From Diploscapter coronatus (lineage: Eukaryota; Nematoda; Chromadorea; Rhabditida; Rhabditidae), in contig OZ038422.1 in assembly GCA_964036155.1 (NCBI GenBank), positions 80,313,201 to 80,377,200 on the forward strand: a stretch of 64,000 nt of DNA, written 5' to 3'. Below, one piece after another: positions 1-11,036 of the stretch. The translations under genes were made by a program, and so were the position numbers. The stretch's first letter is position 1. Every line of letters begins with the position of its first letter. The notes beneath the pieces were generated by a model. The model ran no database searches, was not told where the DNA came from, and was given only the letters and a program-made list of their open reading frames with translations.

Positions 1-1977
1 TGCCCTCAGCAGTGCAGACCAGCATGCCAGACCTCTTGCACTTCAACCTATATGGATCAGGTACCTTATACATACAGAGTGAGGATTTTCTATTTTACCC
101 TCTAACAACCCATCAATTTTACCCAAACATGGTGAAGGAATATAATTCTTATCCCAACCGATTAACTTCGCCGAATATTAGAACCGAACCACAACCACAA
201 CCACAACCACAACCACGACCACGACCCCTGTCCCTACTACTGTCTTGATTACGACTACTCAAACAACAACCCAACCTACTACCACCTTGCTGCGCACGAC
301 CACTGCCGTGCAAGCTCCTCCCCAACATACCTGCCCCCAGACCGCATGCTTACCCCTCTGTGACCCCGCGTGCATTCAAGCTCAAAACTTGCTGATCACC
401 ATCCAGGTAATTGCTTGATAACATCATTCGTGTACTAGTCACTAAAAGAATGAGATGATCGATTTTAGCAGCCAAATAATAACCAAGTTTCCATGCCGAT
501 CCAGCCACAGCAGCAACAGCAAATGGTAAGACCTTTTTCAGCGTGAAGCATAGATTAGGGAATTTTAGTCGTGCGGTATCCCAGCTTGCCAGCCGACTTG
601 CAGCCAGGTATGGATTGAGCAGGAAATATGTTTCAGATCTCGAACTTTTCAGGAATGCGTTGAAAATTATCAATTCGAGATTATTGTCCCTCAAGCTACC
701 TCGACTCAAACTTCGATCTCCAGCACCTCGATGCAGCAGCAGATGAACCAGAATCAGGATGTGGATGCCTGTCTCGATCCCTGCATTGATTCCTGCCAAA
801 ACGTTAGATCTCTTCTTACTAGTTTGAAGAAAAATCGACTCTAGAGCTGCCTCGGACAGAATCAGCCTCTTGCTCAGTGCCAGATTGCTTGCGACAGTTC
901 TTGCATGACCTCCTGCGAGCAGATCCCAACCCCCCAGATCTCGAACTGCCCAACTTGCAATCAGAACCAAAATCAGCAACAGCAGCAGCAGCAGCAGCAA
1001 TTCAATGATGCTGGCAACGGACAATTCAAACTCGAAATCGTCTTGCAAGATCCACTTCAGGTACAGACTTGTAGAATAAGTTGAGATATTGTAACTAGAT
1101 TCTATTTTGTAAAGGATATGATAACTTGTGAAAGGAGAATAGATAATCTTCTTTGTTTTATTTCGCGAAGACACAGTACAACGCTATGTGAAGTAAGAAG
1201 AGATACAAGATATTAGGGAAAGAATGTAATTCTTCGAGAAGGAATAGAGCTTGTTTTCTTTGCTTCCGTCACAATCATCACAACACAGCCTAGAGATTCG
1301 ATGATAAGCTGAGAAGGATGGCAAGTTTTCATGTGTTGACGAGTGCAACAAGCACTTGAGTGACCAGCGTGTGGCTGTCTCAAGAATGTTAGACGCTAGC
1401 TACAATGGGCACTTATCAAGTATCACGCAAATCGCGCGACAGGAACTCTTCAAATGATTAGATTGCTTCATCGTTCTTCTTGAAGAAACACTCTGCAGAA
1501 AATTGACAGTTCGATAATAGCGTAATGACGTAACGGGGGGAATGGTGTGATACAGCAATTAGAGAATTATGTGGGGATGCATAGATGCACACCTGCATTT
1601 CATCATAAGCCAATTCCGAGTTACACAAAAGTTGTATAAGCAGACATATATTCTACTTCTACAATGAAATTTGTATCATCTGTTATTCTTTAGGAGACAG
1701 TGACATGCCCAACTCAATGCTCTACACAGTGCAGTGACCAGTGCATGGCTGCTGCCGGAGCGATGAACATTGAAATCGCCAAGTGCTTGCCGATTTGCCA
1801 GGAAGCTTGCACAAGGAATTGTCCATTGGAGGTAGGAATACGATGTGGTCGAAAATGTCAAATCCGCCGAATTTCCAGATCCAATCTTGCTCCTCCGCCT
1901 CAAACGGTGGATGCAACTGCCCATCGACATTCTCTGCCTGTGGCAAGAACAAGTGCTGCCGACGACGAAGACGATAA
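1..1977 (+). CDS. Cys-rich, Thr/Gln-rich secreted protein (pqn/abu-like), 5' partial
   Basis: Seven exons read in one phase-0 frame: 1-60, 182-406, 469-525, 653-802, 845-1060, 1694-1831 and 1879-1977, giving about 314 visible residues. The start lies upstream of the window. Repeated blocks with CPxxC and CxxxC spacing (CPQQCRPACQTSC, CPTQCSTQCSDQC) alternate with a Thr-rich stretch coded by ACA/ACC repeats in exon 2, a nine-Gln run near 976-1002, and FEIIV/FKLEIVL-type short beta segments. The tail is CCRRRRR then TAA. This layout resembles nematode Cys-rich Q/N-rich secreted or cuticle-associated proteins (pqn/abu-type); the family name rests on composition and spacing only. The intron before 1694 is about 630 nt, the others 45-127 nt. 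Function is unknown; an extracellular structural role is an inference. Confidence 0.7.
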
Positions 1978-2653
1978 ATTAGATCAGTTAAATTAGTTAA
2001 TTGGCCAATTAACTCTATTTAATTTACTCGATTAAGTAGGTCAGTTACAATGGGGATTCTACGCATTTCTAAAAGATCTTATGCTTCATTGTGATTATTT
2101 GATGCAACTTCGCGTCATCATTTTTGATATCTCATTATTTATTGAATTTCATATATCAACACAGGTTTATTTCGTCCTTGAAGTCTGGCTTGTAAAGTTT
2201 AAACAAGCGACTTTAAGGATTCATTCTTTATCAACCATAGGATTTTACCAACTTCTTTTGAAAATTGAGAAATAGGACCAAGTTTAATGATTCACAACAA
2301 GAAATCTCACAAATACTATGATACAATACTTTCTTTGTCTTTTAAGTTTTAACTGAAATCTTTAGGTTCGATTTTTGAGAGTCTTTCAATTAGTTTTCCC
2401 TTGAGCTTTCGATAATATTTAAGTATGTTGTCTTTCAAAACTCTTAAAAATCTATCTCGCACGACACGATCTTCTGCCATAATATTTATGCAACCATGGA
2501 AATTGAGCTTTCACATCGTAAATGAGAAAACTCACTTCCATCCCCAAGCCATTTTGTGATATACGGTATTTCGACTTTTGAAAATCACAGTCATTTTATT
2601 GTTGGGCACAATAAACAAAATAAATTATGAAAATTTCTACTATCACATTTTTG
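1978..2653. other. Intergenic, convergent 3' ends
   Basis: This AT-rich spacer lies between the 3' end of the Cys-rich gene (+) and the 3' end of WASHC3 (-). Both transcripts must end here. No coding exon, RNA gene or clear repeat was seen. Confidence 0.5.
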
Positions 2654-3874
2654 TCAATCACTGAATGAAGATACCGATTGTGAATCGTCGGTTTTGTCAT
2701 CGTCATCGTCGTTTGATTCAGAATCCTTCCTCTTTTCAGTGTCAGGATTCTGAGTCGTGACGATGGCATCAGAAGGCTCATTTCCTCTATCCAAAATTGA
2801 GTCGTCTACTCCTTCATTACGCATCTTCTGCTTTACTCCATCAGCAGGAACTCCCTAATGGTTCATTTTGAATTCAAGAAAACCTCAAAAAATTCTCACC
2901 AAACTTAACATTTTGAAATATTTTGTGTATCTGGGATCATCTTTGAATAGCACGGCCTGGCTAGTAGGACTGGCTTTAGATGGAGTTTCGGGATTAGCGT
3001 TAACAGATAGTTGGGGAGCGGATGTATTCGGCTTTATGTCCATCTCAGGAACCTTAGGAATTTCGCTTGTGGTTACAACCTAATACGTATATTTTTGGAA
3101 TTGTTCCATCTTCAAAGTCATACATGTTTAATTTCATCTAGCTTCGCTTTACTGGATTCCAATGTCTTCAAAAACTCGGCCGTTTCTTCAGGGGATATAT
3201 TCTTGAGCTAAAAATCAAAATCAAACAATTCAATAATTGTACAAGTGCATTTTATTTGTAGATGAATTTAACCCCACAATATTTCCTTCTCATTAAACTG
3301 AGGCTTCTTAAATTTGATACAGGGACACACATTTGAAAAAGGCACATTTTGAGACTAAAATTTGCTTACCAAGTTCTATCTCTACCCTCAATGAAATTTC
3401 CAAGATCTGTCTTTTCAAGTATGCGCCTTATTCAAGTAGTGCTTTTTCAACATGTGTCGCTGTGTCAAATTCAAGAAGTTCCCGCTGGGGCTTTCGTTGA
3501 AAAGGATACAAGGGTGCAAGCGAAAGAATTCTCTCAAGTTAAGATCTTTGTCAAAAATAATAACGAATATTTCAGGTTAGTAAGCCAGAATAATTTTACC
3601 TTAGCCTCGAGGATCTGCATTTTGGTTTCCAATTGTGCCAAGTCGTGTTCTGCTTCCAACAGAGCTGATTCGAACTTGTTTGCGTACGAGTTCATTATGT
3701 TCATTATGCGTTTCAGATAGCAATTCACGAGTACAGCTAAACGGCGAGAATTTACTGGAGTCACCTGAAGTGCTTGGATCTCGTTCGTTTTCATCAAAGC
3801 TCAAAATATTTTACCTCACTAGGGTTGATATCTGAATAGATAAAGCTCAGATCAGGTTCTGTATTTTTTGACAT
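2654..3874 (-). CDS. WASHC3: WASH complex subunit 3 (CCDC53)
   Basis: Five exons (3815-3874, 3600-3764, 3124-3207, 2900-3079, 2654-2854) join in frame to about 229 residues. WASHC3 is a small coiled-coil subunit of the WASH complex, which drives Arp2/3 actin assembly on endosomes. Family marks visible: an N-terminal coiled coil (SRRLAVLVNCYLKRIMN, then LLEAEHDLAQLETKMQILEA) matching the conserved first helix; a Pro/Ser/Thr linker; the second block DDPRYTKYFKMLSLGVPADG with VKQKMRNEG; and an acidic Asp/Ser tail ending VSSFSD. Length is close to the vertebrate protein. The start is fixed by homology and by a splice acceptor (ACAAAATTTTAG) directly before ATG. It lies 214 nt downstream of the BORCS5 stop on the same strand. 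The C. elegans counterpart is ddl-1. Confidence 0.9.
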
Positions 3875-4088
3875 CTAAAATTTTGTAAAATTGGAGTTTT
3901 TTTTTTTTTTTTAAATGTTCCGATACAAGTTCGGCAAGAAACCATGGAATTTCATTAATACGACAAATCGTGAGTAAAAATAATTTATATGGGGAAGTAT
4001 GGCAAATCACAAGCACGAGTTTTAAGTTGGCTGAATTGGAAAATAGGCCCCGCCCATTTGGAATATAAGTTCAGGTTCTTAAGACTGT

Positions 4089-5559
4089 CTATGCCAAATC
4101 TCGGACTCGGATTTCTTCGATTTGAGACTGCGGAGCGGAAGAGTTTGGTCTTCTAAAAGAATTTCAAACACGGAGATAAATACAATAATTTTTATGTACC
4201 TCCTTGGGGAAGGAGTCGAATTGACTGAGGAGGCAGAGCTTTCCAGAATCCCTCTCAGATCCAGCCTTTCAAGTCGCTCGTTTGAAGGCAGCAACTCGTT
4301 CAGGGCTTCCATCTGAGGGACCAGGTTTTGAAGAAGATTCTGAAATGGAATACTTTCAAGTCATTTAGAAAATTGCAAGACATCGAGTTAGGAGATATGG
4401 AAAAATAGGAGGTTCAAATATTTTTCTCATACTTCTCTGCAGATTTGCAAGAAAACAACTGCAGTGCAGTTAAAAGTTTCAGAACAAGTTGAAAGTCTGC
4501 TTCTGTCATAAATTGACATACATTACGGCTTTCAAGTGGCCGATATTTTCATCAAATCATTAACAACATGGCATTGAGGAATCGCTTTATTTTATACAAG
4601 TGCTCGAACCTGAATTTTTGCGACCTCTTTGTTCATCTCATCGATGTGTTGCAGGGTAGCGACAAATTCAGCGTACGATCGCTTTTTCCTGGTCAAAGCT
4701 GAGGCTGTGGCAGAACTCTCCAAATCGGTCTGGAAAGTGTGCATCGTGAAAAAGAACGAAATCAATCAGATTTACCGATTTGATAGCCGTGACGATCTGA
4801 GCCTGGCCAGAAGTTACGACTTTCGCACACTGGGAGAGATGTTCTTGGAGGCGAGTCGCGAATCTAGAGAAATACAATTACTGTGAGAAAGCGATTTTTC
4901 AAAAGACTTACTTGAAAATGGCCCTGCTGCTGATGAGCTGTCGGTTGTCGAGGGGCAGATCCTTGCCCTTCCCGATCGCAGAACGAATCAGAGGGAGGAA
5001 TCTCGGAATTTCCTCAAAGAATATCTTTACAAAATTTTTTCTTCAAAAAATAAATGCCTGCAATCTCTTGTAAATCTCATCCTGCTCGAGCGTCTCCTCG
5101 ACTTGTTTCCCATCCCGAACAACCACAATCCCTTTCGACTTCTTTGTGCTTTGCCCTGATATTCAATAGTACATTTTATTTTATCTTCAGAAAAGATTAC
5201 TTGACAAAAATGAAAACGCTGATTGAGAAGAGCTTTGTTGAGATGAGCTTGAGTTTGAAGTAGATGGGACTGCTAAAATCAAACAGTAAAGGAGAATTGA
5301 TCAGTCGAAAATAATGGCTTCTTGTAAAAACCGTACACGAGCAAGATAGGATATAGAGATAAGGGTAGGGGCTTGTTAGGCTAGGCTAACTTTTTTGTAG
5401 AAATACTCTGCACGTGCTGCTCATAATTTTGAGACCAAACATAGCCTACCCTTATCCCTTGCATAGTCAGATAGATTTGACAAATGTACGGCTTTTACAA
5501 GAAGCTGAAATAGTGAACTTTGTTGTACCTGACGATCCCTGACTTTGCTCGTTGCCCAT
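4089..5559 (-). CDS. BORCS5: BLOC-1-related complex (BORC) subunit 5, myrlysin
   Basis: BORCS5 anchors BORC to the lysosome membrane through N-myristoylation and recruits ARL8 and kinesin for lysosome movement. The protein starts MGNEQSQGSS, a myristoylation site with Gly2 and Ser6, like the vertebrate start. A Ser/Gln-rich linker, KGIVVVRDGKQ, EEIPRFLPLIRSAIG, RFATRLQEHLSQCAKVV, LQHIDEMNKEVAKIQNLLQ and MEALNELLPSNERLERLDL follow in family order. The last exon gives the tail RRPNSSAPQSQIEEIRVRDLA. About 230 residues, somewhat longer than vertebrate BORCS5 because of the Ser-rich insert. One intron (5025-5057) must be only 33 nt with a GC donor to keep the frame. The ATG is three nt after the stop of the preceding ORF. 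The C. elegans counterpart is sam-4. Confidence 0.88.
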
Positions 5560-5562
5560 CTT

Positions 5563-6143
5563 CTAGTTGAGGGAGATGTTCTGTCTGAGGACGTTGTCCG
5601 CCCAACGCAGGTCGTGATCGATTTGGGATTCCTGAATGAAACCATAAATCTCCTTTTCATTTATATTCGTAGTTTTCTAACTAGACCCGCGAAAAGTCGT
5701 TCACCTTTGGCGAGGAATAAAGAAGACATGATTGTTATCTCTCTCGATATGAGAAACTATTCTTTTTTTCGAGCTTCTGAGTTTATGCGGATCGAGTTTT
5801 GACGAGTCTGCTTCTATTCTCTTGCTCTTTCCCTCGCCATGACCAAAAGTTCAGAAGCAGGAAAGATGCTTCGCGTTTTCTTCGAAGTATTTCCCGACTT
5901 TGAATGCCACAAGTTTCATGAATTCCCAACCTGTTTTCCGACGGTCGAAGTCGGGTCGATATCTGGATCGGGGATATGCTCAGCAGCCACTCGAATCGGC
6001 TCCTAAACAATCATCCAATTGTCTCGAATTAGTTGGATAGCTATATCTCGGCTAATTACCTTGGGAAGTGTATGCAGAATCCACTCTCTGTCGTGCTTCA
6101 GAATGGTGTGGTCGAGTCTGACGAGAGAAGGGACGTAGGACAT
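5563..6143 (-). CDS. Unrecognised small protein, exon structure uncertain
   Basis: Not recognised. Exon 1 starts MSYVPSLVRLDHTILKHDRE and runs to HTLPK; a 60-nt intron (6012-6071) leads to EPIRVAAEHIPDPDIDPTST. The last part reads ESQIDHDLRWADNVLRQ to ISLN, then TAG. Between them lie two coding-like stretches, WEFMKLVAFKVGKYFEENAK and, after an in-frame TGA, a basic stretch ending DNNHVFFIPRQ. I could not join them cleanly: a frame change near 5930 and that TGA remain. Either an intron is misplaced, the gene is damaged, or the assembly has an error. It lies 428 nt downstream of the acetyltransferase gene and abuts BORCS5. The final exon could alternatively be BORCS5 5' UTR. Confidence 0.4.
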
Positions 6144-6571
6144 AGCATAGAAAGAACTAGTCCGAAATCAGTCATAATTAACAAAGTTAATTACGCAATC
6201 AACTTGGAAAAGTAATTAGCGGATTGCAACCTTTCAGGTAAGACAAATAAGAAGATAAAACGCCAATCTTTATTCTCATTCGAAAACTTCACCGAGGTAA
6301 AATAGAAACGCCATACTTGGGGATAAAATATCACAGTTGAAAGAAATTTTAGAATACCGGGGATATGTGATTGGTTTTCGTAAGTGCACTACGGAGATTT
6401 CTCACAGAATTATGCCTGTTTTGGATAAATTAAAGAACTTTCGGATATCACTACAGAAAATAGAAAAATGCAATTTGAAACATGAGAATTTGTTACCCGA
6501 GAAGCTTCCCTAAAACCATGCAACATTTCAAATCGACGAGTCCTTGAGGATAAAAGACTCGGAGCTTGAAT
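6144..6571. other. Spacer between co-directional genes
   Basis: This holds the 3' end region of the acetyltransferase gene and the leader of the next minus-strand gene. An AG (ACTAG) lies 16 nt before the ATG at 6143 and could be a splice or trans-splice acceptor. No other gene seen. Confidence 0.4.
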
Positions 6572-7548
<977 letters not shown>

Positions 7549-8339
7549 TTTGGTCGAACACTGCAAATTTTCAAAAAATCTCAAAAAATAAGAAGAAGCG
7601 GCTTCTTGAAAATTCCCCCGTACTTCTCTTTGTCACTACTACTTCGCTCACAAAATCGGTAAACTTTCCAAGTAGCCGCTAGAAAATCAATAAAAATGAG
7701 CCTAAAATCGATTAAAAAATCGAAAAATGAAAGTAAGTGGCTGATCGATGAAAAATAACGATTTTGCAAAGTGGTTGACAAGGAAAGAGTCATTTTGCCG
7801 GAAGCGAGAAATGGGTGACGCAGTACTCGGAAAAATATTGCAGAGATTGTGCAGCGGTTATGCGGGGGTAATTTCTTTGCTGCGGGAACAGTGGCGCAGC
7901 AAGGAAATTACCCCCGCACAATCGCTGCACAATCGTTGCGCAGAGATTATGCAGAGGTTATGCGGGGGTAGTTTCTTTGCTGCGGGAACATTGGCGCAGC
8001 AAGGAAATGATCTCTGCACAACCGCTGCACAATCGCTGCACAATGATTCATTTCAAGCCATGCAAGACAACAAAAGATGCAAATACTTCGAATATTCTTA
8101 TTTATTTAACTTTATTCTTAACTTTCCTGCTAGAAACAGGTTGAGAATGACAAAAGAAAGATTAACTGAGAAAAATAGTTAGGAATTTTCCGTATAATAT
8201 CTACTAGTCTTGATTGAAAATGGATCGGATTATCACAAATCAAATTTTAAAAGTTCTCTAAAAGAAAAATCACATAAGCTCATTATGAAAATAATTCACC
8301 GAATCCATTAAATGACAAAATGATATTTTAAACTATTGC
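7549..8339. other. Spacer with a TGCAG-rich repeat
   Basis: This separates the 5' end of the acetyltransferase gene from the 3' end of the 8340 gene, both on the minus strand. It holds the repeat block at 7826-8045 and otherwise AT-rich sequence. Confidence 0.5.
7826..8045 (+). repeat. TGCAGAGGTTATGCGGGGG-type repeat block, partly palindromic
   Basis: GC-rich block in AT-rich surroundings, built of variants of TGCAGAGGTTATGCGGGGG and their reverse complements. Two half-units each fold back around TTTCTTTGCTGCGGGAACA. It begins TACTCGGAAAAATATTGCAG; the reverse complement of that string also ends a related block near 17908. Open frames across it are repeat by-products, not genes. Confidence 0.8.
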
Positions 8340-10909
8340 CTAACTCTGGTTTTCGTTGTCATACCACTTGTTCCTGGAAGCTTGCAAATCGAGCTCGAGC
8401 TTGTGTCTGTATTCAGCGTCTGGCAAGAACTTGAAGATCGGTTTCTTCGTGTTGCGTGTGGGTGAGTTTTGCCTGAAATTCGGAAAAAAGTTGGAAAAAT
8501 GAATAAGAATTTATTTTTTCAGATTTTGTTATTTTTAAAGTAGGTAGCCTAAATTAGGATCCGCAAATGATTTTTCGAAATTGGAGATAGCGTTTTAACA
8601 GTGCATATCGCTCACCCCGAATTCTCATTTAATATTTGTAGAAGAAAATTTGCTCGCGAAATTGCCTAATTAATACGATAATTAACTAGGAACAAAATGT
8701 GATCAATTTTGTTTCAAATTGGGGGAGCTTGCGGGCTCTACCTAAAATATCAGTCCACGGATTTCATTATTTTAAAGTTTTTTTTTTCAAAAGTGATAAA
8801 AAATCAAATTGCTTACAAGGCGTGGTTGATTTCATCAAAAGCCAATTGCGTCCATTCCTCCTCTGGAATCCTTGCGTCCGCCCTGAAACCCATGCTCTCT
8901 GCATCAGGGTGCAAATCAATCATGCGGACGATTCCCGCTGAAATTTGTAAGTTATTTCAACCTTTAAACGTTAATTCTAACCATTCTGACATCGTGAGAA
9001 ATTTTGACAACTTGATAACGATATCAAAAAGTATGAGTATATATTAATTAAAAATAAGGTTTAAAATACATACATACGATCTTTGTAGTTAGCTCAACAG
9101 GAAATTTTGTTTTGCCATTCTTGATCACATGTGTTGCCGAATAGGCGATTTGGGTGTCAGGCTTGAATAGCTGAAAGTATGAAATAATATTTTAGGAGAA
9201 ATTTATACGCACAATGCTTTAATTTGTCCGGCGATATTTTTTTCAGAAAATTGGATAAACTTTTCATACTTGTAGTATTTTTCAAAGTTCCCTTTACAGA
9301 ACAATTCTAAACATACTTCCGGCAATCCTATATGATTAGATTTTTAAAAATGCATTATAAAATTAGTAAAAGATGATTTTCGATGAAATTTTAATGATCT
9401 TTCCAAAACAACTGCCTCTCTGGCCTTCAACACTACGCTCCTTTCCTTCATTGTTAGCAGGGAATCGTGATGGTATTTAAAAATTTGCAGAAATTTCAGC
9501 CCGAATTTTAGAAAAGTAATATCTCAGCTCAGAACTTATTCGTGGGTATTAGGAGATCTGTTCCCGAGTAAGTTTTTCTTCTTATTTCGAAAAAATTACC
9601 CACGAGTACTCGCAATTATTTGTGAAAAATTATCCGCAAGTAAATTTTGAGCTGAGATCATTTTTAATTAGTCTCCAGAAATTAGAAGTTTTTCATCCAA
9701 GTTACTTTGGTCATATTCATGATGAATAACAAAGTGCTCAACATTTCACTTAAATAAATGATCTATACCTGAGCCATTAAGTAGACGACCGTCTTTCGGA
9801 CTTCCTCGTTGATCCCAACGTAGCCGTTCCGTCTGTAAAAGATCCCAGTTTCAATCGCGGCACTTCTGAGGTTTCCGAGGCGGAAGTCAGGATGCATCAA
9901 GATCGATTCCTCTTTGGTGGTGAGCTTGGATGGGTTCAGTTGGTACATGCTTTTTGCCACGACCACTTTTTTAGGCCGTTTCGGGTTAGGCTCTGGATTC
10001 GAAACTCTGCTCTCGATCTGAGACAGTCGTTTTGCAACATCATAGTGGCACGCAGAGTTCTGAAAATTTCATTTTGAAAGCAATGAAATTTTAAATTTAC
10101 TTTCCAAAATTTTCATTTTTTATTATAAGAAGCGCATAAAATCAAATAAACTCGTACTTGATAAATGACCACTGAAGTGGAAGCCGCCGTAAAGATGGGC
10201 ACATTTTGAGATCGAGAAGCAGAGAACGCCAAATTCAGATTCTGCTCAGATACGGGTCCGAAGCTTGCCAGTAGTTCATCCTTAATTTTGTTGTAGAATG
10301 ATTCAGTTAGGCTGGTGGTTTTCTAGTTCGAAATGAACTAATTGTATTTCAGAGTGAGAAGGTAGATACTGCACTCTTTGCAAGCTGCCTCGCCCATGCC
10401 TCGCCTATTTCTCTACGCTTTTCCGCAGAGACGAAAAGAACGAGCGAAGAAAAAGGGAGGTAGTGAGTGAAAAGAAAGGCGTGACTCGTGCGAAATCGAG
10501 TTCCAAAGAGCGCAAATATCTACTTTCCCATATTTTACAATAATTCAAACTCACTGAGAATTCATAGATGGTCCCTCCATCCTCGCGCTGTCTCACGATT
10601 CTCAGCACAAGTTCATCGAAGTCCAGCTTGGAAGTTGTTGGTGTGTGTGGCGGAGTATATGCATTGGACTGATCCTGATTGGAGGAATCTAAAAATTTCT
10701 TAATCGTATTTTTGTAATTTTTCACCAAAAATGAGACGGAATTGAGTTTAAAAATTTCGGAACCGAAATCGAAATTGCCGTCTCACCCTTGTTTTTTTAC
10801 CGATTAGAAAAATTGCGATACGGTTGAATTTATTTGGATCATTCTTACCGTTATTAGCCGCAGAAGTAGAAGTCGAAATTGGTGGAGGCTTTTGAAAGGC
10901 CTGCGACAT
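8340..10909 (-). CDS. Unrecognised multi-exon protein of about 330 residues
   Basis: Seven exons splice cleanly. It starts MSQAFQKPPPISTSTSAANN after an acceptor (AAATTTTCAG) 4 nt upstream of ATG. It continues through SSNQDQSNAYTPPHTPTTSK, LDFDELVLRIVRQREDGGTI, LTESFYNKIKDELLASFGPV, KRLSQIESRVSNPEPNPKRP, KLTTKEESILMHPDFRLGNL, EEVRKTVVYLMAQ, YSATHVIKNGKTKFPVELTT, IVRMIDLHPDAESMGFRAD and EEEWTQLAFDEINHAL. It ends KPIFKFLPDAEYRHK to WYDNENQS. The N-terminus is low-complexity Ser/Thr/Pro; the rest looks folded and mostly helical, with a basic patch NPKRPKK that could be a nuclear signal. I do not recognise the family. Intact frame and consistent splicing argue for a real gene. An intron near 9523-9659 carries a small MITE. 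Confidence 0.6.
9523..9659. mobile_element. Small MITE-like inverted repeat in an intron
   Basis: The ends ATCTCAGCTCAGAACTTA and TAAATTTTGAGCTGAGAT are near-perfect inverted repeats (16 of 18) around an AT-rich core that itself repeats CGTGGGTA/TACCCACG. It lies in an intron of the 8340-10909 gene. No target duplication could be assigned. Confidence 0.5.
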
Positions 10910-11036
10910 GACGCTGAAAATTTGATGATAGGGTTTTGAATAAAGGCATAAATTAGAGAAATATTTGGTCGGTATGAAACCGATTATGAAAGCAATAAAT
11001 GAAAAATAACAAGCATTTGTCGAATATAACATTTAT

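Noticed and set aside
181..235. ACAACC-type repeat as a simple non-coding microsatellite
   Set aside because: It is in frame as poly-Thr within a consistently spliced exon, so it was kept as coding.
7748..8182. 144-codon open frame (+)
   Set aside because: It runs through the TGCAG-rich repeat block, and a frame is also open on the other strand there; the product is repeat translation with no family features.
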